A stretch of 64,000 nucleotides of DNA from assembly GCA_029204045.2 (NCBI GenBank), contig CM055061.1:46772977-46836976 (forward strand), in the 5' to 3' direction. Below the pieces are notes generated by a model, which had not been told where the DNA came from, searched no databases, and saw only the letters and a program-made list of their open reading frames with translations. The DNA comes from Tillandsia leiboldiana. Taxonomy: Eukaryota; Streptophyta; Magnoliopsida; Poales; Bromeliaceae. The number at the start of each line of letters is the position of its first letter. The first letter of the stretch is position 1. Shown in pieces: positions 21,852-34,900 of this stretch. The translations under genes were made by a program, and so were the position numbers.

Positions 21852-23109
21852 TGTTGGGTTATATATAATTGGATCTAAATAGGGGAAAAAAAATCTAGAG
21901 GGGGGTGAATAGGTGTAAACGTTAAACACTCAAAAAATCATTGCGCAATAAAATCCAATGCGGAAATAAAAATAAACACGCAAGATTTTTACGTGGAAAA
22001 ACTCCAAATCGGAGTAAAAAAACCACGGGACGGATCACACGGTGAAATCCACTAGAATTAAACACGTACAAGGTGATATACCATACTCACAGACGACTCA
22101 ACCTTTTCCATACGCTCCTAGTAGATCTTCTCCGCTCGCTCCGCAACGCTTCTCGAATCCACGATCAGCGCCCAACGCCGAATCCACGGCGTCCAACGTC
22201 GAGTCCACGACGTCCGACCGAATCCACGGTCTTCACCCAGTAGCACGCTTCGAATCCACGAACGTACCTCGCTCCGAATTCATGAGAGCGGTTGCACCTT
22301 GAATCCACAAGGCCACGCGAGTCCACGCGCCGATTTTGGGAAAATCGTTGTTTTTTGGGTGGTGATGATCCGCCGAATACTTAGATTAGAAATAGATCGG
22401 AAATACCATCTAAGTATTCATTAATTTGATTCTACTCAAAATCTGAGTTTGGAAAACCTAGAATCAAATTAATAATATAGATGAAGAAACAAAGAATTAA
22501 ATCTAGTATTTCCTTTCTTCTCTATATGTGGATTTTTCTATTTCGGTCGTATTTTTCGCTTACCCTAAAAGATGAATCATAGGGTCTATTTATAGGTTAG
22601 AAACCGTTGGAAGAAGATAAGAGTCATAAACTAACCTTTTCTGGGATTTTTCAAGACGACGATCCGGATCGGATTTCGGCGATCCGGATTGCAGTAACGA
22701 GACAGACAGTTTCCTGAAAAACAAAGGTTCGGGATCCAGATCGAAGTGCCTGATCCGGATCGTTCATACAATTCAGCAAAAACCCATGTTCGGGATCCGG
22801 ATCAGAAAGGGCTTGGATCCGGATTGAATTTGCGTATGAACTAACACCCTTCGGGATCCGGATTGGAATGTCTGATCCGGATCCTGAACATGTCCCATGT
22901 CCAGTTTTTGATTTTTATGCAATTAAAAATTCATCCAAGTGTTTCTACACTATAAGAAGTATTCGGATCACCAAAAATAATTAGTTAAACATACCTGATC
23001 CTTTTGAATTCTTCTTTCTTGAGATTGAGTTACATGATCCCAACTTCTTCATCTTCAATCTTCAAGACTTAATACTTTCACGAAATGCGCCAAAACAAAT
23101 TCCTTAACA
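21852..23109 (-). repeat. copia1 5' LTR
   Basis: 1258 bases, TGTTGGGTTATATATAATT to TTCCTTAACA. The TATA box is at 22587-22594, the hairpin array at 22150-22332 and palindrome pairs at 22661-22884. It has no TRIM and so gives the empty site for the insertion at 12697. The frame at 22042-22302 is a non-coding shadow of the hairpin array. Confidence 0.95.
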
Positions 23110-23114
23110 TCCGA

Positions 23115-23805
23115 AAATTCTGAAAGGACCAGTGCCTTTGCCCCAATCAAACAAGAACAGGTTCGGGCACCGTCTCCATTTCTGGAGCAGTCTTTCAAAG
23201 TTTTCGTCTTGTTCGAAAATTTCAGCACACAGGCGAGAAGAAGGGAGAGAAGTGTTGAAGTCGTTCCTGCCGTGGCTACAAAACGGAAGCTACGATCTAA
23301 CCGTGACCCCTAAGGACACAACCTCTAGTCCTAATCGTCACCAACGATCCAAAAGTAGCACCAAGCCCCAAACCGCTGAAGCCACAGCTGCAGGAAGGAT
23401 ACCCCGGTGATATGTGAAAATGAACTCCTCTAATCCAACTCGCGGAAGGGTAACTGGTCTCATTCCACAATCAGCCGTTGCACAATACCGCACCAACTGG
23501 TCCATCCTGTGTTCTCAATCTGAGTCGTGGAGCTGCCACTAAACCATAACACCTGCCGGTATAATTCCAAGTCTCAACTGTACTGGACACGATCCACAAG
23601 GCTCCCCCACATGCACACAACACCAATAGGAACCTGTACCTCTAGTGCACGTGGTAACAACTCTACCTCTAGTGCACGTGGTAACAACTCTACCTCCAGT
23701 CTAGACAGGAAAGCCAAAAACACTCAACTCAAACTGCTATAAAGAAATCACGCCCGCGGCAACCTGGTCCACTACCGTAGCGCCCTCCAACCGGGCGGTA
23801 CAGAC
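23115..23805 (-). pseudogene. G1 partial protease and 3' untranslated region
   Basis: Collinear with O at 44300-44990 (opposite strand). In O the homologous frame has IPADVTV and GMDWLARYH, typical of the end of the Ty3/gypsy aspartic protease; G1 is more damaged. RT, RNase H and integrase are absent and the sequence passes directly into the 3' region leading to the polypurine tract. A 27-bp unit is duplicated at 23641-23667 and 23668-23694, single in O near 44425. Confidence 0.65.
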
Positions 23806-24740
23806 TCATCCGCTCGATGTAGATGGTCGTCGCTCAGTCTGCTCCGACGTCGTGGCCCTATCTGCCTGGCGGTAAATCGGAGGAGCTCCTTCATCCCGAA
23901 GAGGTAGCGGGGGTGCCGTCGCAAGCGGTATTGCCGTAAGCACTGCTCGAGGGCATGCTGCCTGGAAATGTCCCGACTGTCCACACGAAAAACATCGCCC
24001 CTGCCTGTGGTCACACTGCGGTGCAGAATGCGGCACACGACAAATGACACAGTCATCCCGCTGCGGCTGCTGATACATCGGCTGTGGAGAACCTCCTGGT
24101 CTCTGTCTCCTTTGAGACTCACGACCCTCAGACTGGGATCGTGGCGGCCCCGGGGGTCTCGATCTACTCGACTGTCCAAACTCAGGCGGCACTGGATGCC
24201 TCTCCCCGGAGCTGGTCCCTGGCGCTCCGTCTCTCTCTGACATGATCACTGATCCTCGGTCAACCCACCGGGCATGCTCAATCGCTGCATCTAACGTCGG
24301 CGCTCGCCGAGAATGCACCAAGCGATAGATATCCTGATGCAGCCCTCTCTCAACTAGCTCAACCTTCTGGGCCTCATCCCGGTGACATGGGGTACACAGC
24401 TCAACAATCGCAAAACTCGCGAACATACTCCTGAAGAGATCGACTCCCCTGCTGCAGACGTCTAAGATCCCCTTCCAGTTTATGCTTACACTGTCAGGAA
24501 AGAAAGCCCTGAGCAGCAAAGCACGAAACTCGCTCCAAGTCAACAACTGCGCTCCCGTGGTCCAACAGGACGAACTTGACGCCACCAAATCTCGGCGTCC
24601 TTTCCCAAAAAGTGCGTAGCCAAGTGTACCTGATGCTTCTCCATTGCTGCTATCCAGTTTTCAGCCTCCCACTGCTCCAAGCTCAATCCTGCAAATCGGG
24701 GTGGATCAGACTGCCGGGACTGGCTCTATCAACAGATGAT
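23806..24740 (-). pseudogene. gag: G1 gag (gypsy Gag with CCHC knuckle, frameshifted)
   Basis: The open part at 23806-24588 carries LLTWSEFRALLLRAFFPDSV, VERGLHQDIYRLVHSRR, a Pro/Arg/Ser-rich linker and a CX2CX4HX4C knuckle CFSCGQSGHFQAACP (about 23955-23998). The N-terminal part (SLEQWEAENW, HLATHFLGKD) is in another frame, because G1 has GCTCCCGTGG near 24551 where G2 has an extra G. The protein is the Retrotrans_gag type expected to form particles around the element RNA. It is most likely non-functional because of the frameshift. Confidence 0.85.
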
Positions 24741-25391
24741 GTCCCAAAGTTCATCTACTATCCGCCATCCACCCTACCTCGGTGCCTCAGCACTACTCGT
24801 CGGCACGGAGGGGGCTGCTCGCTCCATCGGTGCCACTGGTACAACTGAATATGTCACTGCATAGGAGAAAGTGCTGGAGGACTCTCAAGCGGTACTGCAA
24901 CTGGCTATGCTCTCTGCTCCAACAGGTGCATCAAACGTTCCATGGTCTCCTCCTGGCATCGGACGGCCTCCGACAACTGTGCCATATGGATCCATAACTC
25001 CTGGGTCTCGCTCTGCTCTGATAGCCCTGCCTCCCGCTGCTCGGGTACTCATCAGATGCGGGGTGTGCCATCTTCACAACACGACGTCTCAGGGGTATCG
25101 TAGTCCACTGCACAATAACAAACATCAGGACACAACAACCATACGACCCAATCCAGCGAAAGTCTAAGACATGCCATCCATTCCATAGCATTATGTTGTC
25201 TACAGCCAACATAATCGCTTAGGAGAATAAACATGCCAATCACTCATCCCGTCTCATGGGAGAGGCATAACTCAATCAGGACTCTCGCTAAAAGTCACGA
25301 CTCTCACGTAGTCATCCTAATGTCCAACCACAAGCCTAGGGTTTCGAAGTCCACAACAACCTACAACCTTGGCTCTGATACCACTCTAATC
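24741..25391 (-). other. G1 leader and Gag N-terminal region, with primer site
   Basis: The tRNA-Met primer site TGGTATCAGAGCC is the complement of 25371-25383, eight bases from the end of LTR_A. The following leader matches 6074-6287 plus the sequence upstream of 2136. No open frame of note was found here; the block just after it, near 24780-24840, is shared with O near 29690-29745. Confidence 0.8.
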
Positions 25392-28300
25392 TGTCACGCC
25401 CCGGGGTCGAAACTGCGACCCGAGCTCGCCAACAGATCCGCCGTCGATACGGGAAGCCCCGCACCGACGAAGCGTCTAACCTGCAAAAGATAGAATTACA
25501 GTTATACAGATATCAGAGCGGAAATAAAAGCTGCAGAAAAACTGAAATCCAATCACTGTACAACTGAAAATAATACAATATCCATCTCCCAAATACGATC
25601 GTATGAAAAGTCCTCTGATACAAAACTCAAAAGGGAGATATCGCCAATAAATACATCAGTGTACAAGCTCTCAATACAAAAATATCCTCACTACAACAGT
25701 CTCTCAAACTGTAAAATAAAATACAACTCTATACCTCACAACAAAGGTCTCTCAACAAGAAACTCTCAAAATATAAAAAGGGTACATCTACCACACTCTA
25801 AAGGAACTATGCTGGTAGGGAACTATCACGCGACTCCCTGTCCTCGATCCGTCAAGCCAACTCGGGCAGGAACGGAAGAAAAGCCTCAGCAACCTGTCAC
25901 CGACAGAGGGTGTGAGAACTACATCCTACAGTAGTTCTCAGTGGGTACCGTCTCCAAGACCCACGGTCTGCCCACTAAATCTACTAGAGGCATAAGATAA
26001 CAGAAAAAGACTGGGATAGGAAAACAAAGCTGGATAAGTATCAACAGCTATCATGCCTCTATCTACTATGCTCAAGGGGAAAAACACAGATGATGGTATG
26101 CATCCACTCACTACTGACAATATGTCAAGTACTATGCTCAAAGGAAAACTCACTAAGACACATGATATGCAAACTCTCTCACATAACACCCAATCTCCAT
26201 GACTGCCTCATAGGGTCCAGTCTAGCCTGCGCCAAACCTACTGCCACTACGCCCAAACAGGACTTGGTCTTACGTAGGGTGTCCCACATGGACTATCTCA
26301 ATCTCAAGCGAACTCTAGTGTATCAACTAGTCGCATCATCGCAGCCTCGTCCGGCTCGGTATCATCATCGCATCCGGAGCGTAGCTCTCGGGGAGCGACC
26401 CCGCGAACTCAAGTATCTCAAGTATCTCAAGTATCTCAAGTATCTCATAACTGGCATAAAATGCCAGGCACAACAGGCTATAATCCACGATCAAACAGAT
26501 CGGTAACACGAGCTCAAAAGCACAACTCGGTCGGTGAAAGACCCCCCGGCTCGATCAGGAAATGCCCACACGATCTCAAAGCTATGTCGGAGAAACCTCG
26601 ACGACTCAATCTGATAATGCATAAACCATCACTCAGTCGGAGAACCCTCCACGACTCACTCTCACAACACTAACCCACTAAAAGAAGGTACAACACAGCT
26701 GGGACCGCCGTCACTCCAAACGGCTCCCAAAAAGACACCCCACTCATAGGCGAGGAGAACCGGCTGACGCAGCAAAGGCCCGGGAATCCGTTAGGTCGGT
26801 GCCTAGAACCCCAATCAAACAAGAACAGACTCTAGGCTCAGCCTATCGACGTTCTCGATCCTTTACCGTTCAGGGATTCGGCCCCTCTCGGTTAAAGTGG
26901 GAAACCAACTCAACACACCAAACTCAGGAGCTGGAGACGCTCAACAGCCAGAACCGCGAAGGGTCCGAAAACTCCGGGAAACTAATACCTACGACCCCAA
27001 TCAAACAAGAATAGGCTATAGGCGTAGCCTCCCGTTGTTTTCGACCCAAGAATGAAATCAACCCTTAGAACCCAGATCACTCACCCCAGTCGGGTGAGGA
27101 AATTTAGGAGAAAAGATGACCTTTATTATAAAATATCATTTCCACTCAACCCCCTTGGGGTGAGGATAACATTGTCCCTTTTTGAAAACTGTCTTGAATT
27201 GAGAAAACCAACTTTTATAGATTTTAGTTCTTGAAAAATCAGTTAAAAATAAGGTTATTTTCCGAACTCCCAAGAGTTGATGCCAACGCCCAATCAAACA
27301 AGAACAGGCTCTGACGCTCCTAGAAATTCGGAAAGAAAAATACTAGTTTACCAAAATCATGAGTGTCCAAAAACATTCTGGGTTCAAGGTCCTGATAACA
27401 CACGTGCGCCACGATCACAACATGGTGGTGACGAATAAAACGGAGAAATATCCAGAGACCCGGGACCACCGTTTACCCAAAACGGTTCCCAAAACACTAA
27501 CACTGGCCTAACACAGCCACCAGACCCCACTCAGCCCCCAGGCCCGAGTGTAACACACGTCCCACAATGTCCTGACCACTCGGCCCACTACCCGGGCGAG
27601 GAACTCTATGTCCAGAAGAAAAGCAATGTGTGGGATGTCTAAAGCATAAAAGAACCTAGCCCAGATTAAGATTCTCTATTGGTCTGGTTACACATGCAAC
27701 ATATGACGGGGGTGCCAGTCAAAATTCCAATGAAACACTTGAACTAGCATGCAAAATCCTATCATAATAGAATTAGAGAGAAGTCCGCAGACTTGGAGAT
27801 AAAAACCAACCCACCTCGGTAAGCCACCAATTGCTCGTAGACACTTGCAATTGGCCTCCACGCGATTCCGTGCCTGCACCGGAGCTCGCACGCAAAACGG
27901 AGCACGCCGCCGGTGTCCGCACGCAAAACGGAGCACGGTGGCGGAGTCCGCACGCAAAACGGAGTCCGCACGCAAAACGGAGCACGCCACTGGAGTCCGC
28001 ACGCAAAACGAAGCATGGTGCCGAAATTCACACGCAAAATGGAGTCCGCACGCAAAACGGAGCACGGTGCCGAAATTCGGGCGGAAAATGGAGTTCGTAC
28101 GCAAAACGGAGCACGCCGTCGGGGTCCGCGTGCAAAACGGAGCACGGTGCCGGAATCCGCACGCAAAACGTAGTCCGCACGCAAAACGGAGCACGCCGTC
28201 GGGGTCCGCATGCAAAACGGAGCACGGTGCCGGAATCCGCACGCAAAACGTAGTCCGCACGCAAAACGGAGCACGCCGTCGGGGTCCGCACGCAAAACGG

Positions 28301-29459
28301 AGCAGTAAAAATACGGTCCCTCGACCGCGTCGCGCTGCCCAACCGACCCCTTGAAACACCTCGCATGCTCCGCGAGGTCCACGACGCACCGCTGCACCTC
28401 ACAAAATCCCCTCCCGTTCACACTCTCTCGCTCGGTTGGAGAAGAAGAAAAAGGGGAGAAGAAATGGCGTGCGCGGAGGAAAAGGAAGAAGAAGAAAAGA
28501 AAGAGAGGAGGGGAGGGCTCCCGTGGACCTGGTCCACGGTGCACCGCCCAAAGGGGCCCGCTGCCAGGCGGTCCACCGCATAGGGGCGCGCGCACCAGAC
28601 ACAGCGCGGGCCCCCCTGCGCCACATGGCGCGCGTCACCGCGCGCCACGCAGGCGCGGCATCCCGCGCGCCACACGGGCGCGTTACACCGTGCCACACGC
28701 AGGCGCGGGACACCCCGGGCGCCACACGGGCGCGTGTCCCGCTCGCCCGCGCGGGCGCCAACGGGGCCCGCCACGTGGCGGCCCCTGCGTCACCCGCGCA
28801 GGAAGCGCGCTTCCCCAGCGCGCCTTCTGCGCGCCGTGCGCAGCTCTCCACCGCCCTCGAGCCGCGCGCCGCCTCGGGATCCGAGCCACCACCTCGGGAT
28901 CCGTGCCGACTCAGAATTTGCGCACGCGCCTCGAAAAACGTGCGCGTCACCAGGGCTCCGAGAAAAGCAAGTAAACAGTCCATTCTCAACGATTTCGCGC
29001 GCTGAATCCAAAAACGATGTCCGATTGGCCAAATTCTCACCCGAAATTTTGCCGAAAGCCCCCGGAAAGCCCACTTGATCCGATTTTCGCGCCGGGTCCA
29101 TTTCTAAAATCCGTTTTGCCAAAATCCAACTCTAAAAATTCCCGAAGGCATCCGGAGAGGTGATCTTTTATCCAAACTTCGCCCTGAGTCCAAATTTGAC
29201 ATCCGCGACGCGTGAAATCACTTCTAAACACTCGACGGGTCCACCAATTACCCACGTGATCACTTTTTAAGCCCGAAGTCCAACACTTGTGTCGAAATTG
29301 CGCACAAACAATACCGACACACCACACAGGCCTCGAGTGATGCAAACTAAATCCCAAATTACACCATAAATCCATTTCTTGGGCCCGACACGCGCACAAA
29401 CACTCCCAAAGGCCACTAATCCATCAGTAATCTCTCAAGTGGGGATTCGGGTCCTCGCA
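25392..29459 (-). repeat. LTR_A, 5' LTR of G1
   Basis: 4068 bases, from TGTCACGCCCCGGGG (25392) to GGTCCTCGCA (29459). It holds the unoccupied target of the solo copia LTR (26603-26607), three copies of the CAATCAAACAAGAAC motif (26812, 26998, 27291), and the minisatellite at 27881-28305. The GC-rich block 28330-28950 gives long frames on both strands by composition only. Its outer end does not have a recognisable target duplication because the other end of the tandem is deleted. Confidence 0.88.
27881..28305. repeat. Minisatellite in LTR_A (GTCCGCACGCAAAACGGA units)
   Basis: About twenty imperfect copies. It includes a near-exact duplication of a longer block (CGCCGTCGGGGTCCGC... at about 28113 and 28195). 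Predicted peptides of the type VRTQNGARRR (plus) or APFCVRTP (minus) are repeat artefacts. Confidence 0.92.
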
Positions 29460-29669
29460 CTGCTCCCGGTGCACGGCAAGTGGGCCGTGGACCAGCCCAC
29501 CCTGAAAAATTGGCCCGTTTGGCCCGTTTAGCCCGAAAATAGCCGATTTTCAACATTTTCGCGCGCTGAGTCCGTTTTTGGCATCCGTTTGACGCACAAC
29601 GGGCTCGATACACCAATAATAGGTGTTTTCTCACCGTTGACCACCCAGACAGGTCGTACGAAAAAATCG
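29460..29669 (-). repeat. Fragment of another gypsy LTR (LTR_F)
   Basis: The minus strand reads TGTGGTGTCCCG from 29669 and contains a CGCGCGCTGAGTCC-like block, like the outer part of the other gypsy LTRs but of a distinct family. It is cut off at 29460 by LTR_A. I infer that the G1-G2 tandem landed in this LTR and that the far side was lost in the deletion near 1372. Confidence 0.45.
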
Positions 29670-30387
29670 GGACACCACAGTACCAGTGGCACTGATTGAG
29701 CAAGCAGCCCCCTCTGTGTCGATGAGTAGTGCCGAGGCACTGAGGCAGGGTAAATAACTAATAGTAGATGAGCTTTGAGACATTATCAATTGATGGAGCC
29801 AGTCCGGGCTGTCTGATCCACCCCGATTCGCAGGATTGAGCTTGGGAACCATGGGAGGCAGAGTCTTGGATCACGGCGATGGAGCGACTTTTCGAGAGCC
29901 TTTTTATTGAGGAGAGGTTTCAGGTTCTTTTGGCGACAAACTTGTTAGAGCACAATGCCGAGGCTTTGCGGCGTCGAGTGCGACCTGTTGGTCCGCCGGG
30001 GACCCAGCTGCTTACTTGGGCGGAGTTCGGCAGTCTTCTTCTTAGACCTTTCTTTCCCGAGAGTGTCAGACAGAAGCTGGAAGAGGATCTGAAGAACCTC
30101 CAACAGGGAGACCGTTCTGTACAGGAGTACATTAAGGATTTCAACCGGTTATTGGCCAGTGTACCACACACGGCCAGGGACGAGGTGCATCGGATCTATA
30201 TGTTTGAGCGAGGTTTGCGCCGGGATATTTATTAGTTCGTCCGTTCGCGCAGACTGCAGACTTTGGACTCCTCGATGGAGCAGGCCCTTATGTGGAATGA
30301 GGGAATGAAATTTTGACTGAGTGGAACACAGCCCCCGGTGGGAGTTCGGGTGTGAAGAGCCCAGCACCTGATGACGGAGGACAGACG
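29670..30387 (+). pseudogene. gag: O gag, N-terminal part
   Basis: The plus strand from 29879 encodes ERLFESLFIEERFQVLL, RRVRPVGPPGTQLLTWAEF, RPFFPESVRQKLEED and LQQGDRSVQEYIKDFNRLL, a clear Retrotrans_gag-family segment, to VHRIYMFERGLRRDIY. A TAG at 30233-30235 ends the frame where G1 reads on (DIYRLVHSRR). The gag continues without a stop to 30320 in the same frame and is then split by LTR_E at 30388. The upstream part (29670-29880) matches the G1 leader on the opposite strand. Confidence 0.85.
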
Positions 30388-31991
30388 TGTCACGCCCCGG
30401 GGTCGAAACTGCGACCCGGGCTCGTCAACAGATCCGCCGCCTATGCAAAACCCCGCATAGGCAAAGCGTCCTACCTGCAAGGAAGGGGCTACAGCTAAAC
30501 AGATATCAGAGCTATAAAATAAAGTGCTGTAAAACTAAAACCAACCATCTGTACAGCTGGAAATATGATACAATATCCATCTCCCATAAATGATAATCAT
30601 ACAATATCCTCAAATACAATAAATCAGAACTCAACAGGGAGGTAACCTGAAAATAATACATCAGTACGTGTACAGGCTCTCAGTACAAGTCAGATCCTCA
30701 CAATACAATAATCTCTCAAAAGCGGAAAAATAAATAATCTACTGACTGTACTCAGAATCTCCAATGTAGGGGTACCGCTACTCTCCACAGACGAGTAGGG
30801 ATCTAGCTCGTGACTCCCTCGCCTCGCACAGCAACCGCAGAATCAACAACACCCGCTAAGACTCTGCAAAACAAAGAAGAGAAAAGAAAAAGGAGGGGGG
30901 GGGGGGGGACCCCAATGGGTGTGAGAACTACACCAAAAGGGAGTTCTCAGTGGGTACCACCGCCAAGTCCGACGATCTGCCCACGAAGTCTACTAGAGGC
31001 ATAAGATAACAATGCAGTAAAAACTGAACAAGAAAGCTGGAGGTACTCTACAGCTACCATGCCTCTATCTAAATGCTCAAAAGGGGAAAAACCAATGAAA
31101 GGTATGTAACTACTCGCACACGAGGTGCACAATCGACCCAATCGAGCTGACAGCCACATCTGGTCCAATCAAGCCTGCACCTCCCCAGTGTATCAACGTA
31201 GGGTGTCCAACTGGACTAATTCACTATCGAATAGTGGCACATGCAGGCTATAGTCGAAATCCACGCTCTCTCTCTTAGAACGGAAAGACTCAAGATCCTC
31301 AACATCTCGCACAATGGTCGAAGTACTCTCAACGACACGGGATCACCATCAACCCAAACGGCTCCCAATAACACTAGCACTAGTCTAATCACAGCTACTA
31401 GACTCCACTCGGCCCCCAGGCACGAGTGCAACAATAAAAGTACCTGCCTGAATAACCCAATTAATGGACCGGTATAGAACCCGGCACTGCCTGCTCTGCA
31501 GTCGAACTCAAGAACTCATCTGCGGGAATACTGACCGACTACTAACCGGTACGGTCACATCCCAAAATACTGCTGTCAAACTCAAGAACTCATCTGCGGG
31601 AATACTGACCGACTACTAACCGGTACGGTCGAATCCCAAAATAAGTAACAGACCGACTACTGCCCGGTACGGTCGCACACTCCGGAGTGGCACTCGAGTG
31701 GAGCGACCCACACGAGTAAAATGTCACTGTAACAAGTATCACTGTAACAAGTATCACGATATAGCAGGACTGGATCACGACTCTGATCAAAGTGGGAAAA
31801 CCCATCCACTAAAGGGAAACCCGATCCCCAAACTGAAACAACAGTAAACAATAAGTGGGAAACTCCATTCACTAGAGGAAATCTGATACCCCATATGATG
31901 CACAAGTATATATCCGGTCAACCTCCCAATATCCGCGGTCGCCGCAACACCCACAACCCACAATCAAGTCCAACCTGCCCCAGACTCGAAG

Positions 31992-34900
31992 TGTCGCGCC
32001 CCGGGTGTAAACCAGAACCCGGGCCCGTCTACAGATCCGCCATGCACATGGTATTTCCCGCGTACACGAAGAGCTAGTAACCTGCTCAGATATAAGAGAT
32101 AATAAAAAGAGCATAAAACAGAGCTGAACTAAAAACTAATACATCTCAGACTGAAGCTGGAAATAAAATACAATACATTTGTAAAAATAATACATTTGTC
32201 TCTCCCAACTCACCAAAATAAATACAATCAGCTGGCAATAGCCAGACCCAAAAGTAAAAGTACAACCGTCTGAGGAAACATGGGTACACCAACAGTCCAG
32301 CTAACACGCTCATCCTGCCTCGAGATCTATCTACCCAGCCGTCTTCTCTCCTCGACCCGCCGCTGAAAGCCCAGCAGCACCCGCAGAAGACACTGCAAAA
32401 CAAGGGAGAAGAAAAAGAGGAAAGAAGAATGGGGGTGAGAACTACTAGTAAACCAGTAGCCTCCCCTAGTGGGTAAATCCTCAAACTCTGACACACCCAC
32501 TAGGTCTACCAGAGGCAAAAGGGAAAGAATAGTGGTAAGCAATAATGATTGCTGAAGAAAGGAAACTACCACTACTATGCCTCTAAATGCATCAGTAACC
32601 AAACTGTCCCGGTAACCCAATCCATCCACCAGTAAAAACTGGTACTGCCTGCTGCCGCCCTCATCATCGGGTAAATAATGCCGCGCCGATGTGATAGCAA
32701 AACTCAATAACTACCTGACCCCGACACTCCGGAGGGGAACTCGAGGGGAGCGACCCACACGAGGAAAGCATCACCGGGCATATAAAGCCGCGCAGGTGTG
32801 ATAACAAACTCAAGCACTGTCTGACCCCAACGCTCTAGAGGGGAACTCCCCAACGCTCTACAGGGGAACTCGATATCTCACTATAGTAGGACTGGATCAC
32901 GACTCTGATCCAAGTGGAAAAACCCATCCACTAAAGGGAAACCCGATCCCCAATCTGATGCATAAGTAACCATCCGGTCAACCGCCTAATATCCGCGGTC
33001 GCCGCAATACCCACTGTCAACAATCAAGCCCAACAACTGACACCCGGTCAACCGCCCAATATCCGCGGTCACCGAAATAACCCACAATCACAATCAAGTC
33101 CCACATCCGACATCCGATCAACCGCCTACTATCCGCGGTAGCCACAATAAACCCCAAATCAATAATCAAATACCACCTGTCCCCGACCCCAAGGTCCCGG
33201 CTACACTATCTCGTACCCCTGCTCAAACCTGAGCGACAAGAACCACCTGACTAAAGATTAAGGAGAAAGAAGCAAGCATGGTTTCTCCTAAGTCAAGTTC
33301 CAATATGGTAGTGTAGCGATAAGAAATGGGCTATCTAGATGACCATACAAGCATGCAAGTGTTCTCAAGGAAAATAAACTAAGTCATTGATCATTAACAG
33401 TATCCACCTATGCATGTCACCTATCCTCAAGTAATACCACTAACAGGATAAATCATCTTGACCCAATATAATAAACAATTCCATAGGCAAGGTTAAGTGC
33501 TAACACAGAAATCTATATACCGACACGAGCATGCAAATATTCCACCATCAAGGTAAATTACATGGCATCAATATTATAATCAGATCCACATGCAAGGTTT
33601 AGTGCTAACATAGCAATCCATAATTCCACACAAGCATGCATAAGTTCCAATCACAATTATGTTTCCCACATAGTGATTCCCTAGTAACATTTCCAACATG
33701 ATGTGTCTCACGTGATAAACTCATAAGAGTAGCAATCACCGATCATAGATGTCCCAAAAATGATCTCTATACTACTCCAAGTGGGTAAGTCAGAAAAGAG
33801 GGATATAGCAACCACACACCAGGTAACGCGCAATCCACCGCTGTAAAACCTCCTCGTTGTCCAATAACCTTAATCCACGCCAAAACACCCAAAACTGCAA
33901 AGATAACCAATCGGCGCACAATCAATCCCAAATAACATACAACATGCTGCTGTCCACACAACCAGCCCTGAAGATGGCTAAATCTCATGTGCGAGATGAA
34001 CTCAGAAAAATTTGGAAAAATAACCGCTGCGTTCGTCGCGTCGAGTCGATCGAAACGAGTACCTGCACGTCCCAATCCGAGCTTCGCACATCCAGATAAA
34101 AATCCGACAAGGTGACCCTCTCAAAAGAATCCTGTACAAAAATCTGTAGCACTTAGCTCTGGAAAAAGGGATTTTTCACCTTCGTGCCAACCTCCAAAAA
34201 TTCCAAAAAAACATGGTGATGTTCCTTGCGTCGTGTAGATAAAAATAGAGTACTTATATGCCTTGATCCGATACTCGTAGGCCAAAAAATAAATCCGACA
34301 AGCCAGTGCTGTCCAAAAAGCCACCATAGAAAATAGGGTCAGAAGTTGCCTCGGGAATTGTGCCAAAAACCCAAAATGAAGCAAGGCGGTCAACACGAAA
34401 ATCGAAGGCCTACCTCTAAAGAACCCTCTGCGGCAAAAATCGTCGAAAACGATGGTCGGAGTAAACCAAGGCAGCCTGCGCACCAAACACGACGAAGGGG
34501 ATCACTGGTGAAGGAAAGTCACACTGCGCCGAAATGGCGCAAACCTCGAAGTGCGTGCCACCAAAAATTTTCAAACTTCTCGACGAGATGCAGCAGCCCA
34601 AGAGGAAGAACTTTCGTATACCCCTCTCGGAGAGAAGAAGCCCAGAAGAAGCCCGAAACTATCCTTGAATTTGGCCTTATATAGGCCCAACTCAACAAAT
34701 GAGAAAATGACCATTTGGTCCCCATAATCGGGCGCCCGGAATGATTCGGGCGCACACAGTGCGCCCGATCAGGGCCGTCCATCAAGCGTCCGAAACGCCC
34801 ACAGCACGCCACGTCATCGCCGAACAGGCAACAGCGAATCCGGCGTCCCGCGCTGCGCCACGTGGCGCCGACCGCGCCTGCCCCGCGCACGCCGCACGCC

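Larger units (their letters stand above)
11694..23109 (-). mobile_element. copia1: Ty1/copia SIRE-type element (TSD TCCGA)
   Basis: LTRs at 11694-13533 (holding a TRIM) and 21852-23109 bracket gag, pol and an env-like region on the minus strand. TCCGA is duplicated at 11689-11693 and 23110-23114. The primer site (TGGTATCAGAG, complement of 21839-21849) and polypurine tract (complement of 13534-13546) are in place. The LTRs differ at roughly twenty sites by eye over about 1258 bases, so it is older than copia2. The order gag-PR-IN-RT-RNase H followed by an extra ORF is that of SIRE/Maximus elements. Several frameshifts and a stop make pol non-functional. Confidence 0.95.
1373..29459 (-). mobile_element. 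Tandem gypsy elements G1 and G2 sharing LTR_B
   Basis: Reading the minus strand: LTR_A (29459 to 25392), tRNA-Met primer site, gag, 3' untranslated region and polypurine tract ending at 11359, then LTR_B (11358 to 6288), a second primer site (6279-6267) and a second gag (G2) broken off near 1373. LTR_B thus has a polypurine tract before it and a primer site after it, the mark of two elements joined through one LTR. The Retrotrans_gag type, CCHC knuckle, AGTGGGGGAG polypurine tract and ~4-kb LTRs suggest the Tekay/Del group (inference). Nested inside are the solo LTRs at 2137 and 7496 and copia1 at 11694. Confidence 0.75.

Noticed and set aside
22042..22302. 86-codon plus-strand frame repeated in both copia1 LTRs (and minus frames at 49557 and 59255)
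   Set aside because: Open frame produced by the hairpin array; it lies in the LTR leader and is not collinear between the families.
27688..28595. Long minus-strand frames rich in APFCVRTP and plus-strand frames rich in QNGARR
   Set aside because: Same tandem repeat read in different frames inside LTR_A; also seen at 4403-5012 and 9698-10741.
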